A stretch of DNA of 37,918 bases from Candidatus Sulfopaludibacter sp. (lineage in GTDB: Bacteria > Acidobacteriota > Terriglobia > Bryobacterales > Bryobacteraceae). Each line of letters opens with the position of its first letter. The stretch's first letter is position 1. Shown piece after piece: positions 24,426-33,756 of the stretch. The notes beneath the pieces are model-generated. The model worked only from the letters and a program-made list of their open reading frames with translations, ran no database searches and was not told the origin of the DNA. The translations under genes and the position numbers were made by a program. The DNA is taken from assembly GCA_031292755.1 (NCBI GenBank), contig JARLGM010000051.1, forward strand, positions 1 to 37,918, given 5' to 3'.

Positions 24426-25037
24426 ATGCCTGATTTCGATTCCGTACTCTTTGACTTCGACGGCGTCTTGCTGGACACCGAGCCCATGCATTGTGCCTGC
24501 TGGGCGGAGGTGCTGGCGCCGCTGGGAGTCAGGCTGGAGTGGGGCTTTTACAGCGCGTGCTGCATCGGAATCGACGACCGCGACATGCTGCGGATGATGG
24601 CCACGCAAAGCGATCCGCCCAGGGACTGGCAGGAATTATGGGCGCAATATCCGGCGAAGAAAGAGCTGTTCCGCACGCGCATGGAGGGCACTCCGCCGTT
24701 CGAACCGGCGTTGCCGGAGGTTCTGGCGGCGCTGGAACTCAGGCACAAACTGGCAGTAGTGAGTTCCAGTTCCTGTGCGGAGATCGAGCCCCTGCTGGTC
24801 AACGGCGGAATCCGCGCGCACTTCGGTACGGTGATCGGCGGCGATACCGTCAAACGGCTCAAGCCGCATCCCGAACCGTACCTGCTGGCGGCCGAGCGTC
24901 TGGGGGTGAAAGCTCCGCTGGTGCTCGAGGATTCCGAAGCGGGCCTCGCCAGCGGGCGCGCCGCCGGATTCCAGGTGCGGGCCATCAAACATCCGCGCGA
25001 GGTTCCGGCCCTGCTGCGCGAACTGCTCCTCCCGTAG
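24426..25037 (+). CDS. HAD-superfamily hydrolase (beta-phosphoglucomutase-like)
   Basis: 203 aa with all HAD motifs: DFDGVLLDTEP (motif I, nucleophile Asp about 10 and acid Asp 12), VVSSSS (motif II), K of RLKPHPEPYL (motif III) and LEDSEAGLASGRAAG (motif IV). The helical cap between motifs I and II places it among subfamily I beta-phosphoglucomutase/phosphoglycolate-phosphatase-like enzymes. The substrate is a small phosphorylated metabolite, not identifiable here. The start is ATG 24426. Confidence 0.85.
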   Translation: MPDFDSVLFDFDGVLLDTEPMHCACWAEVLAPLGVRLEWGFYSACCIGIDDRDMLRMMATQSDPPRDWQELWAQYPAKKELFRTRMEGTPPFEPALPEVLAALELRHKLAVVSSSSCAEIEPLLVNGGIRAHFGTVIGGDTVKRLKPHPEPYLLAAERLGVKAPLVLEDSEAGLASGRAAGFQVRAIKHPREVPALLRELLLP

Positions 25038-25094
25038 GCGCCGCGTTCTACTTGTCCTCCCTGTGCAACATGAAAGACCGCCCTGTATCGGCTC

Positions 25095-26579
25095 CTACTC
25101 CAATACGAAGGGCACTTCGAGAATGCTGCACGACTCGGAGAATAATGGCCCCCGGCGGTCATAGGCGACCACCCGCAGAACGTGCTTGCCGGAGCCGAAC
25201 GAGGCAAGGGACGGAGCGCCGGACCCGCGCCCGCCGAGCCGGAAAGGCGCGTTACTGGTGTAGCTGAAAGGCCGCCCGTCGATGAAGAACTCCACCCGTT
25301 TGATCGGCCAACGTGGGTGCCGATCCTCAACGATTACCTCAATCTGGCCGCGTTCCCCTGAGCGCAATACCTGGCCGGGCGTGAAGCCGGCCAGCTTGAT
25401 GGCGGGCACCTCATCGGAATCGTACATCGGCCTGGGCGGGATCTCGGAACCGGTGAGTCTGGCCACCTGCTCAAAGAACATCCACTTGACCGGCGTGCTG
25501 ATTCCCCACTTCACCGGCGGAGACTGGAATCCATCGAGGTGGTTATTCCAGCCCTGGTCGTAATATCCCCAGCCGACGCGCTCCTGTACGGCGGCATGCA
25601 GGTTCATGGAGCTGACGCCGTCTTCGTTAATCAACATGGGCCGGCTGTACCCCGCCCAGCGCCGCATATCGAAAATAGTCCGATGAACCTCTTCGGGCGT
25701 GCGCCCGTTGGTGTGGAACAGGACGTAGTCCACTGCGTCGATCGCCGCGTCGCCAGGGCCGCCCGCCTGCCCCACGGCGCCGACCCAACTGAAAGAGATG
25801 GGGATCCGGCCGCCCGCCACCTGCTTGGCGAGCAGGACAGCTTCGGCCAGGCGTTCATTCGGCCTGAGCAGAGGATGGCTGTAAGAGGGGTTGGCCTCGT
25901 TGTCGATCTCCACCAGAATGTTCCGGTTCGGCAGGGATTTGAGGAACTCGATGCCGTTAACGATTGCCCGCCGGAGGTTGCCATCGTCGGGCGTCGTGGC
26001 CACGCGACTGTCCTGGCCGAAATAGAAGAGCCCGACGATGACGACCATTCCGTTGCGGTCCGCCGCGGCAATGATGTTCTGGAGCCGTTTGGCGTAAGCC
26101 GGTTTCAGGTTGCCTTCGGCGTCGAACCCGCTGTTATCGTGGGGCTGCCCGCCCAGGCCGTAATTGCCGTCCGTGGGGCCGCCGCCCTGGAGGTTCACCG
26201 TGAAGGCCAGCAGACCGGCGCGGCGCCACGCCGGCAGCGCTGCAAGGAACTCCTGCGTGTTTCGCTCCGGATCCCACTTTCCAGTGTCCGGATAGTCCCA
26301 GGAAACGGCACCCATCACCGCAGTCGGATAGGGATTCCGCCGGGTTCCCCGCTTAGGGTAGTTGGCATCGTCGAAAACGGCTTGAACGGCGCGCACGTTT
26401 AGCAGCGTGCCGATGAGGTTCGGATCGGCGTTGGGGAACCCCGCCTCCGGCGTGTAAGTCAGGTGACCGTTGATGGTAAATAACGGTCCGCGGATACCCA
26501 CTACCGTAGGCGTGGATTGAGCGGCGGCGGATAGCGCAAACAAGGCGGCGGTAGCAACGACGGGAATGTATCGTTTCAT
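25095..26579 (-). CDS. Secreted glycoside-hydrolase-like protein with C-terminal Ig-like domain
   Basis: 494 aa. The N-terminal signal peptide is MKRYIPVVATAALFALSAAA, cleaved near residue 20. Residues about 25-390 look like a TIM-barrel hydrolase of the GH-A clan type. ILVEIDNEANP (221-231) has an Asn-Glu pair typical of the acid/base, and PMLINEDG (314-321) has Glu319 as candidate nucleophile. The stretch after 400 (GQIEVIVEDRHPRWPIKRVE ... KHVLRVVAYDRRG) resembles a Big_17-type beta-sandwich. No exact family is recognised. It probably acts outside the cytoplasm on a polysaccharide. The gene stands alone between converging and diverging neighbours. Confidence 0.65.
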   Translation of the reverse strand: MKRYIPVVATAALFALSAAAQSTPTVVGIRGPLFTINGHLTYTPEAGFPNADPNLIGTLLNVRAVQAVFDDANYPKRGTRRNPYPTAVMGAVSWDYPDTGKWDPERNTQEFLAALPAWRRAGLLAFTVNLQGGGPTDGNYGLGGQPHDNSGFDAEGNLKPAYAKRLQNIIAAADRNGMVVIVGLFYFGQDSRVATTPDDGNLRRAIVNGIEFLKSLPNRNILVEIDNEANPSYSHPLLRPNERLAEAVLLAKQVAGGRIPISFSWVGAVGQAGGPGDAAIDAVDYVLFHTNGRTPEEVHRTIFDMRRWAGYSRPMLINEDGVSSMNLHAAVQERVGWGYYDQGWNNHLDGFQSPPVKWGISTPVKWMFFEQVARLTGSEIPPRPMYDSDEVPAIKLAGFTPGQVLRSGERGQIEVIVEDRHPRWPIKRVEFFIDGRPFSYTSNAPFRLGGRGSGAPSLASFGSGKHVLRVVAYDRRGPLFSESCSILEVPFVLE

Positions 26580-26869
26580 AAGTCCTTTCCGGCGGCGCTA
26601 ACTTGGCGTTCACCGCCTGCTTAACTTCCATCGGCCGTATGTTGAAAAGGGTCCGAAAGTACACCGGTCCCAGAATCACTAAGAATGTCCGGATGATTAC
26701 AAACAAAGGAATTCCGGCCGGTTCGGGGGCCGATTTTCCACGGGATTTGCCTCCCGCTCACTCCCCTATATCCCCCATTCCATCAGGAAAGTCGCCATTC
26801 GATGAATACCTATGTCTTTCAATCGCTTAAAGCGGCAAAATACTTCCAAACTGGGAAAGAAGCGCACTT
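26580..26869. other. Intergenic region between divergent genes
   Basis: 290 bp between the starts of the secreted hydrolase (reverse) and the activase-associated gene (forward). It must hold both promoters, but I find no convincing -35/-10 pair. A 75-codon forward frame at 26603-26830 lacks a ribosome site and resembles no protein. No RNA gene or terminator is seen. Confidence 0.5.
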
Positions 26870-28639
26870 ATGAGCACTCAGCCTGTCGAACCGAAAGCAA
26901 CACACCCGGCGAACCTGGTCCAGATCGGTAGTTCGATCGAGGACGTGATTCAGCAACGCCTCAGAGAAGAACGCGAACGGCTCGAGCGGGAAGCCGGCTT
27001 CGCCAAACGGGAGGTCCACCACTTCAAAAAGCCGGTGGAAAAGCCCTTCACGAAAGATCAGCGTGGCAACACCACGCTGCTGTTTGGCGGACTCACCTGG
27101 AAGCATGAAAAGCTGGTGCATGGCGCGCTCGAAGGCCTGGGCTACCGTGCCGAAGCGGTGCCGACTCCCAACGTGAAGGCTTTTCAGACGGGCAAAGAGT
27201 ACGGCAACAACGGCCAGTGCAACCCCACTTATTTTACCGTCGGAAACCTGGTTCAGTATCTGCAAAACCTGGAAGAACAGGGCTTAACCAAACAGGAGAT
27301 CATCGACCGGTATGTGTTTTTCACCGCCGGCGCTTGCGGCCCCTGCCGCTTCGGTATGTATGAAGCCGAATACCGCCTGGCGTTGCGCAATAGCGGGTTC
27401 GACGGTTTCCGCGTGCTGCTGTTTCAGCAGTCCGGCGGGCTCAGCCAGTCCGATGCCGAAGCCGGCATGGAAATGAACCTGGACTTCTTCCTGGGCATCC
27501 TCAACGCGCTGAATTGCGGCGATGTCATGAATGAAGTGGCGTACGCCATCCGGCCCTACGAAACCATCGGGGGCGAGACCGACCGCGTCCTCGACGAAAC
27601 CATGGACTACATGCACGAGGTCTTCCGCAAGAAGCGTCCGTGGAAGCTCGACGAGGGGATGGCAAAATACCTGGGCGGCTTCTCCGATACCGCCGAGTAC
27701 GTCGGCAAGTTTGTCAAGCAACTCAAGGGCGACGAGTATGTGCCGGCCCTGGAGCGATGCCGCGACCGGTTCAACGAAGTGGAGATCGATCGCCTGCGCG
27801 TGAAGCCCATCGTCAAGATCACCGGCGAGTTCTGGGCCCAGACTACTGAAGGCGACGGCAACTTCAACATGTTCCACTTCCTGCAAAAGGAAGGGGCGCA
27901 GGTTCTGGTGGAGCCCATCGGAACCTGGATCATGTACATGATTCACCAGGTTGTCCAGAAGTACAAGGACTTCAAGGGCCTCGACGAAGGCGCGGTACTG
28001 CCTCCCATCTGGAAGCTCGGAACGCGCGCCAAAATCGAAGTCAACTACCGCCAGAAGGTGGCCAAGCTGAAACTTGCGGAAGCCATTTTCAAGGGCGAGT
28101 ATCACAAGATTGTAGATGCTCTCGGAGGCATTGCCCATCACCTCACCGATCAGTACGAATTGCAGCGCCTGGGTCACCCGTTCTATAACTCGCGCGCCGG
28201 CGGCGGCGAGGGCCACCTGGAAGTCGCTAAGAACATCTACTACTCCAATAAAGATCTGGCTCACATGGTGCTCAGCGTGAAACCGTTCGGCTGCATGCCG
28301 TCGACGCAGTCCGACGGTGCGCAGTCTGCCGTGGTGTCCGCTTACAAGGACATGATCTATCTGCCTATCGAAACCTCGGGCGAAGGCGAAATCAACGCCC
28401 ACTCGCGTGTGCAAATGGCACTGGGCGAAGCCAAAAACAAGGCCAAGAAGGAATTCGCCGAAGCGCTGGAAAAGAGCGGACTCACGCTGGACCAGGCGCG
28501 CGCCTGGGTGGAAGCGCACCCCGAAACCAGGCGGCCGCTGTACCAGGTGCCGCATACCAAGGGTTACGTGGGCGGCGCAGCGAATTTCGTGCTGCATATT
28601 GCGGATCGGATGAAGGCGGAAGGAACTCGGGCCAATTAA
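26870..28639 (+). CDS. 2-hydroxyacyl-CoA dehydratase (HgdB)-like / activase-associated protein
   Basis: 589 aa. After a charged N-terminal segment (about 1-65), NTTLLFGGLTWKHEKLVHGA begins a domain like the C-terminal region of large CoA-substrate-specific activase proteins and of HgdB-like subunits. Candidate Fe-S ligands are Cys in NNGQCNPTYF, ACGPC (CxxC) in TAGACGPCRFGMYEAEYR, and KPFGCMPSTQSDGAQSA. No membrane segments or signal. In the dehydratase superfamily such subunits hold [4Fe-4S] or double-cubane clusters and receive an electron from an ATP-driven activase. The next gene, 4 bases downstream, encodes the activase, so the two should form one complex. The reaction is unknown: a dehydratase, a reductase or a maturation role are all open. 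The start is ATG 26870, with a weak AAGAAG site. Confidence 0.75.
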   Translation: MSTQPVEPKATHPANLVQIGSSIEDVIQQRLREERERLEREAGFAKREVHHFKKPVEKPFTKDQRGNTTLLFGGLTWKHEKLVHGALEGLGYRAEAVPTPNVKAFQTGKEYGNNGQCNPTYFTVGNLVQYLQNLEEQGLTKQEIIDRYVFFTAGACGPCRFGMYEAEYRLALRNSGFDGFRVLLFQQSGGLSQSDAEAGMEMNLDFFLGILNALNCGDVMNEVAYAIRPYETIGGETDRVLDETMDYMHEVFRKKRPWKLDEGMAKYLGGFSDTAEYVGKFVKQLKGDEYVPALERCRDRFNEVEIDRLRVKPIVKITGEFWAQTTEGDGNFNMFHFLQKEGAQVLVEPIGTWIMYMIHQVVQKYKDFKGLDEGAVLPPIWKLGTRAKIEVNYRQKVAKLKLAEAIFKGEYHKIVDALGGIAHHLTDQYELQRLGHPFYNSRAGGGEGHLEVAKNIYYSNKDLAHMVLSVKPFGCMPSTQSDGAQSAVVSAYKDMIYLPIETSGEGEINAHSRVQMALGEAKNKAKKEFAEALEKSGLTLDQARAWVEAHPETRRPLYQVPHTKGYVGGAANFVLHIADRMKAEGTRAN

Positions 28640-28643
28640 TCCC

Positions 28644-31600
28644 ATGGAGAACAATTTCCTTATCGGCATGGATGTCGGCTCCACCACGGTAAAGGCCGTG
28701 GTGATCGACGCGGCGACCGACCAGATTCTCTGGCAGGATTATCAGCGGCACGATACCAGGCAGCCGGAGAAGGTGCTGGAGTTTCTGAAGCGTTTCGAAA
28801 TTGAGATCGACGGTTTCGATGCCCGGCGCTCGCGCATGTTCATCACCGGTTCCGGCGGCAACGGCATGGCCAAGTACCTGGGCGCCAAATTCGTCCAGGA
28901 AGTCAACGCCGTGTCGCTGGCGGTGGAGCGGATGTACCCGGAATGTGGGTCGGTGATCGAACTGGGCGGGCAGGACGCCAAGATCATCATTTTCAAGAAG
29001 GACCCCGAGACCGGCCGCAAGAAAAAGATTCCCTCGATGAACGATAAGTGCGCCGGAGGCACCGGCGCGGTCATCGACAAGATCAACGCGAAGCTACGCA
29101 TCCCCTCGGAGCAGCTCTGCGAGATGGGTTACAAGGGCGTCAAGCTGCATCCCGTAGCCGGCAAGTGCGGTGTGTTCGCGGAAACGGATATCAACGGACT
29201 CCAGAAAATGGGCGTGCCGCCCGACGAGCTGATGGCATCGCTGTTCGAAGCCATCGTGATGCAGAATCTCTCGGTACTCACGCGCGGCAACACGCTGCAA
29301 CCGGTGGTCCTGCTGCTGGGAGGCCCCAACTGCTACATCAAGGGCATGCGCGACTGCTGGAAGAGCAACATTCCGCGCATCTGGGAAGAGCGCAACACGC
29401 CGCTGCCGGAAGGTATTCCGCCGGAAGATCTGATCAAGACGCCCGACAACGCGCAGTATTTCGCCGCCATCGGATCGGTGGAGTTCGGTAAGAGCGAAGA
29501 CGAAGGCGTCGGTCAGTACATCGGGCTCGACAAGCTGGAGTGGTACGTCAACGTGGGCCGTGAGGAGGAAAAATCCAAGCGTGGCGGCGGTGGCGGACTG
29601 GCCAAAGACGAGGCCGACCTGGCCGCGTTCAAAGCCAAGTACCGGACCAGGAAATTCGTCCCCGCACAGTTCCAGCCGGGCGACGTGGTGGAAGGTTTTG
29701 TCGGTATTGACGGCGGTTCCACCTCCACCAAAGCGGTGCTGATGTCGAAGGACCATAAGCGCCGGATCCTGGCCAAGACCTACCAGCTTTCCAAGGGCAA
29801 TCCGATCGAAGACACCATCGAGGTGTTGCAGAAACTCGACCGGCAGATTCGCGACCAGGGCGTGGAACTAAGGATCCTGGGCGTGGGCACCACCGGCTAT
29901 GCCAAAGACATTCTCAAAGACGTCATTGGCGCCGATGCCGCGCTGGTCGAAACTGTAGCTCACACCGAAGCCGGTCTGCACTTCTACGAGGGCGTGGATG
30001 TGATCTGCGATGTCGGCGGCCAGGATATCAAAATCATTATCCTGAAGAACAACCGCGTCAAAGATTTCAAACTGAATACCCAATGTTCGGCCGGCAACGG
30101 TTACTTTCTGCAATCCACCGCTCAGGGCTTCAACGTGGCCGTGGAGGATTACGCGGACACCGCCTTCGGCGCCAAAGGCTTCCCCAGTTTCGGGTACGGG
30201 TGCGCGGTGTTCATGCAGAGCGACATCGTGGATTTCCAGCGCCAGGGCTGGAAGCCCGAAGAGATCATGGCCGGGCTGTGCAACGTGCTGCCCAAGAACA
30301 TCTGGCTGTACGTTTCGCAGATTCCGAACCTTTCGGCCATCGGCTCGCGCTTCCTGCTACAGGGCGGCACGCAGTACAACCTGGCGGCCGTGAAGGCGCA
30401 AGTGGATTTCATCGAATCGCGCTTCAAGGGTAAGGAAACTCCCGCGGACGTAATCGTGCACGAGCATTGCGGCGAGGCCGGGGCGATCGGCGCGGCGCTG
30501 GAAGCCGGGCGCCTGTGGGACAACGGGCGAAAAAGCACGTTCATCGGGCTCGACCAGTGCGCCACCATTCAGTACAAAACCACGCGCGAAGAAGCCACCC
30601 GCTGCTACTTCTGCAAGAACAAGTGCCTGCGCACGTTCATTGACGTCAAGACCACGGTTCCCAATCCGGAGTACAAGCCGCCCGTCCGGACCAAAGTCCC
30701 GCTGGAAGCCGGAGCGCAGCGCCTGATCATCGCCACGTGCGAAAAAGGCACGGTGGAGAATATCGAGGAGATGCGCGGCATCAAGGGTAACCTCGACAAG
30801 ATCAAGAAGGCCAACCCGAACTTCGTGGAGATGTCCGCCAAGGGCGTCTTCCGTGTGCCCGACGTGCCGCTGGTTTCCGGCCCGGCGCCGAAATTCCAGA
30901 TCACGGCCGCGCAGAAGAGGCGCGCCGAGCTACTCAAGAAACGCGGCGAGATCCGCATCGGCATGCCGCGAGTGCTCAACATGTACTCGATGACGCCGGT
31001 TTTCACCGGCTATTTTGCCTCGCTCGGCATCAAGGCGGAGAACCTGGTCTACTCCGAGTACACCAGCGAGGAACTGTACAAAGAGGGCGCCAAGCGCGGG
31101 GCCATCGACCCGTGTTTCCCCTCCAAGCTCGGCATTCCGCACGTGCATAACCTGCTGTACAAGGTGCACGCCAAAAAGCCGCTCGACATCATCTTCTTCC
31201 CGATGATCGATTGCCTCACCAGCGAGTTGCAGGGCACGCAGGCCAGCCGTTCCTGTCCCACGGTGGCGGCCACACCGGAGGCTGTGAAAGCGGCGTTCAC
31301 CAAGGAAGGCGACCTGTTCAAGGAGAAGGGCGTGCTCTTCATGGACACGTTTGTCAACATCTCCAAACCGGAACTGCTGGAGCGGCAGTTGTTCGAACAG
31401 TTCCAGGACATCTTCGGCCTTACACCCGAAGAGAACAAGCGGGCCGTAGAGCAAGGCTATCGCGCGCTCGATTCTTTCAACAACCACCAGATGCGCGGCG
31501 CAGCCCGCGAAGTGCTGGAACAACTGGAGCGTGAGGACAGGCTCGGTGTGGTGCTGCTCGGCCGGCCGTATCATAACGACCCCGGCGTCAATCACGAAAT

Positions 31601-32231
31601 CCTGGAGGAATTCCAGAAGCTCGGCTACCCGGTCTTCACCGAAGACTGCCTGCCCATCGACGACGACATCGTCTGGCGCCTCTTTGGCGACGACGTACTG
31701 TCCGGCGAGATCGATCATCCCATGTCCATCCTGGATGTCTGGAAGAACTCCTACAGCGAAAACACCAGCCGCAAAGTGTGGGCCGCCAAGTATGTGGCGC
31801 GGCATCCCAACCTGGTGGCGCTGGAACTTTCCAGCTTCAAGTGCGGCCACGACGCTCCCATCTATACCGTGGTGGAAGAGATCGTGGAGCACTCCGGCAC
31901 GCCCTACTTCTGCTTCAAGGATATCGACGAGAACAAGCCCACGGGGTCGATCCGGATCCGCGTGGAGACCATCGGCTACTTCCTGAAGCGCTATCGCGAA
32001 GACATGGTGCGCAATAAGAACAAGGCGACCGACATCGAGCGGCAATTGGCCGAATTCGAAGCGCGCCTGCGCCGCCAGATGCTGCGCGACAAACTCGAGG
32101 ATTCCAGCCGGGACGCCCTGGTACGCGAATCCTTCGAGACCGGCTCCATGCCGCAGATCCACGTGAGTCTCGGCGCGCTGCAGGCCAGCAAACCGGCCAG
32201 CCCGCAGTACGAGACGGTATCGGGCGACTAG
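28644..32231 (+). CDS. Large tandem-ASKHA acyl-CoA dehydratase activase (BcrAD/BadFG type)
   Basis: 1195 aa. ASKHA ATPase domain 1 (about 5-285) has MDVGSTTVKAVVID, ELGGQDAK, C136 in NDKCAGGTG and C175 in GKCGVFAETD. Domain 2 (about 350-625) has IDGGSTSTKAV, DVGGQDIK, C481 in NTQCSAGNG and C520 in GYGCAVFMQSD. The two Cys of each domain match those that bind the [4Fe-4S] cluster at the HgdC dimer interface, so one chain could form an internal pseudo-dimer. Next comes CYFCKNKC (654-661), a further Fe-S candidate, then a DUF2229-like region from about 770 and a C-terminal HgdB-like part with LLGRPYHNDPGVN. Related large proteins are often longer (about 1400 aa). Here the last part seems to be the separate upstream gene. 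The expected role is ATP-driven low-potential electron transfer; the acceptor is unknown. Confidence 0.85.
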   Translation: MENNFLIGMDVGSTTVKAVVIDAATDQILWQDYQRHDTRQPEKVLEFLKRFEIEIDGFDARRSRMFITGSGGNGMAKYLGAKFVQEVNAVSLAVERMYPECGSVIELGGQDAKIIIFKKDPETGRKKKIPSMNDKCAGGTGAVIDKINAKLRIPSEQLCEMGYKGVKLHPVAGKCGVFAETDINGLQKMGVPPDELMASLFEAIVMQNLSVLTRGNTLQPVVLLLGGPNCYIKGMRDCWKSNIPRIWEERNTPLPEGIPPEDLIKTPDNAQYFAAIGSVEFGKSEDEGVGQYIGLDKLEWYVNVGREEEKSKRGGGGGLAKDEADLAAFKAKYRTRKFVPAQFQPGDVVEGFVGIDGGSTSTKAVLMSKDHKRRILAKTYQLSKGNPIEDTIEVLQKLDRQIRDQGVELRILGVGTTGYAKDILKDVIGADAALVETVAHTEAGLHFYEGVDVICDVGGQDIKIIILKNNRVKDFKLNTQCSAGNGYFLQSTAQGFNVAVEDYADTAFGAKGFPSFGYGCAVFMQSDIVDFQRQGWKPEEIMAGLCNVLPKNIWLYVSQIPNLSAIGSRFLLQGGTQYNLAAVKAQVDFIESRFKGKETPADVIVHEHCGEAGAIGAALEAGRLWDNGRKSTFIGLDQCATIQYKTTREEATRCYFCKNKCLRTFIDVKTTVPNPEYKPPVRTKVPLEAGAQRLIIATCEKGTVENIEEMRGIKGNLDKIKKANPNFVEMSAKGVFRVPDVPLVSGPAPKFQITAAQKRRAELLKKRGEIRIGMPRVLNMYSMTPVFTGYFASLGIKAENLVYSEYTSEELYKEGAKRGAIDPCFPSKLGIPHVHNLLYKVHAKKPLDIIFFPMIDCLTSELQGTQASRSCPTVAATPEAVKAAFTKEGDLFKEKGVLFMDTFVNISKPELLERQLFEQFQDIFGLTPEENKRAVEQGYRALDSFNNHQMRGAAREVLEQLEREDRLGVVLLGRPYHNDPGVNHEILEEFQKLGYPVFTEDCLPIDDDIVWRLFGDDVLSGEIDHPMSILDVWKNSYSENTSRKVWAAKYVARHPNLVALELSSFKCGHDAPIYTVVEEIVEHSGTPYFCFKDIDENKPTGSIRIRVETIGYFLKRYREDMVRNKNKATDIERQLAEFEARLRRQMLRDKLEDSSRDALVRESFETGSMPQIHVSLGALQASKPASPQYETVSGD

Positions 32232-32316
32232 CCCAAGTTCGTCAGGTCTCGTCGCACGACGGGGGGCAACGAAGCAACTCCCAGCGTTATACGACAGCAT
32301 GCCGCTTGCTCTTGCG

Positions 32317-33756
32317 CTACTGAGGCAGCAAGTGCTTCTGGATTTTTCCCATGGCGTTGCGCGGCAACTTCTCCACGGTATGAAACGCGCGTGGCACTTT
32401 GAAGGATGCCAGCTCTTCCCGGCAGCGCTGTTCCAGCACGGATAGCGCAATGGGAGCCTTCAGCACTACATACGCTACCGGCACTTCGCCGCGCAGACGA
32501 TCCGGCCGCGCCACCACGGCGGCTTCGACCACTTCCGCCTGCTCCTCGAGGAATTCCTCGATTTCGCGGGGATAGATGTTGAAGCCGCCGGATATGATCA
32601 GATCGCTCTTGCGCCCGCAGAGCGTGTAGTATCCGTCGGGGGTTCGAATGGCCAGATCGCCGGTGCGGAAATAACCGTCGACCAGCGAAGCGCGCGTGGC
32701 TTCTTCGCGGCGCCAGTAGCCGGCAAATATGTTCGGACCCTTCAGGTGCAGTTCGCCCGTCTGCCCGTCGGGCACGGGTTCCAGTTCGCTGTTCAGCAGC
32801 CGCACGGAAACGCCGGGCAGCGGCAGGCCCACGCTGCCGGCGCGCCGTTCGCCAATATAGGGATTGCTCATGTTCATGAAGGTTTCGCTCATGCCGTAGC
32901 GTTCCAGAATGGTGTGGCCGAAACGCTCGCGAAACTCCTCCAGCACCTGCGCGGAGAGCGGCGCGGATCCGGAAACGAACAGCCGCATTGACGCTCCGAT
33001 GGCGCGCGCCGTGTCCCCCTGAATCTCCAGCAGACGCACATAGATCGTCGGCACTCCGAAAAAGAGCGTAGGGCGAAATTTCAGAAATGTGGCCGCAGCC
33101 GTCTGGTGCTCGAAGCGTTCCAGCAGCTTCATACGGCATCCCGAGGCCAGCCAGCAATGCAGTCCGTTGCCCAGCGCGTGAATATGGAACAGGGGCAGCG
33201 CCAGCAGTAACCGGTCGGCCTCCGTGATTTGCCAGCAGGTGAGCAGGTTCACGGCATTGCACGCGAAATTGTCGTGCGTCAGGACCGCGCCTTTGCTTGC
33301 GCCGGTGGTGCCCGAGGTGTAAATGATGCCCGCGGGCGTATCGCCACCGAGCGCGACAGCCGGACGCCCGGCGGGCATGCGCGTGGCCTCCCCGGCGAGT
33401 GCCGCGACGTCCCAAACCGGCACGGGTGACGCGAATCCGTTCGCCGCTACAACGGCCGCCGGATCGGCATCGGTCAGAATGTGGGTCATCTCGCGATCGC
33501 GGTACAGAATATTGATGGGCACGAAGATGACCCCCAGTTTCACGCAGGCCAGGTAGAGGTCGATCATTTCGACGCAGTTGACCAGGTAGACGCAAAGGCG
33601 GTCGCCGGTGCGCAGGCCGCGATTCGCCAGCAGATGGGCTACCCGGTTGCTGCGCTCTTCCAGTTCGCCGAAGGTGAAGGTGCGATCGGCAAATTCCAAG
33701 GCGGCGGCGTCACGGCGGCCGGTCAGGGAAAGATCGAACAGGTGCATCAGGGTCAC
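32317..33756 (-). CDS. Acyl-CoA synthetase (AMP-binding, MatB/fatty-acyl type)
   Basis: Activates a carboxylic acid to its CoA thioester through an acyl-adenylate. 479 aa. IIYTSGTTGASKGAVLTH is the P-loop-like motif, YGMSETFMN the A5 region, YFRTGDLA and GRKSDLIISGGFNIYPREIE the hinge motifs, and the catalytic Lys lies in PRNAMGKIQKH. The compact length and overall pattern are close to malonyl-CoA synthetases (MatB) and short acyl-CoA ligases, but the substrate cannot be fixed from sequence. The start is GTG 33756, with AAGGAG 8 bases upstream; ATG 33747 is an alternative. It overlaps the MFS stop (GTGA), so uptake and activation of the same acid is likely. Confidence 0.85.
   Translation of the reverse strand: MTLMHLFDLSLTGRRDAAALEFADRTFTFGELEERSNRVAHLLANRGLRTGDRLCVYLVNCVEMIDLYLACVKLGVIFVPINILYRDREMTHILTDADPAAVVAANGFASPVPVWDVAALAGEATRMPAGRPAVALGGDTPAGIIYTSGTTGASKGAVLTHDNFACNAVNLLTCWQITEADRLLLALPLFHIHALGNGLHCWLASGCRMKLLERFEHQTAAATFLKFRPTLFFGVPTIYVRLLEIQGDTARAIGASMRLFVSGSAPLSAQVLEEFRERFGHTILERYGMSETFMNMSNPYIGERRAGSVGLPLPGVSVRLLNSELEPVPDGQTGELHLKGPNIFAGYWRREEATRASLVDGYFRTGDLAIRTPDGYYTLCGRKSDLIISGGFNIYPREIEEFLEEQAEVVEAAVVARPDRLRGEVPVAYVVLKAPIALSVLEQRCREELASFKVPRAFHTVEKLPRNAMGKIQKHLLPQ

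Noticed and set aside
26603..26830. 75-codon forward frame upstream of the HgdB-like gene
   Set aside because: No ribosome site, no protein-like pattern; lies in a promoter region.
27284..28687. 467-codon reverse frame opposite the HgdB-like gene
   Set aside because: Shadow of a gene with conserved Cys motifs; no recognisable protein.
30930..32450. 506-codon reverse frame opposite the activase
   Set aside because: Shadow frame with no motif; the forward activase is certain.
32228..33595. 455-codon reverse frame overlapping the acyl-CoA synthetase in another frame
   Set aside because: The synthetase frame holds every AMP-binding motif; this one has none.
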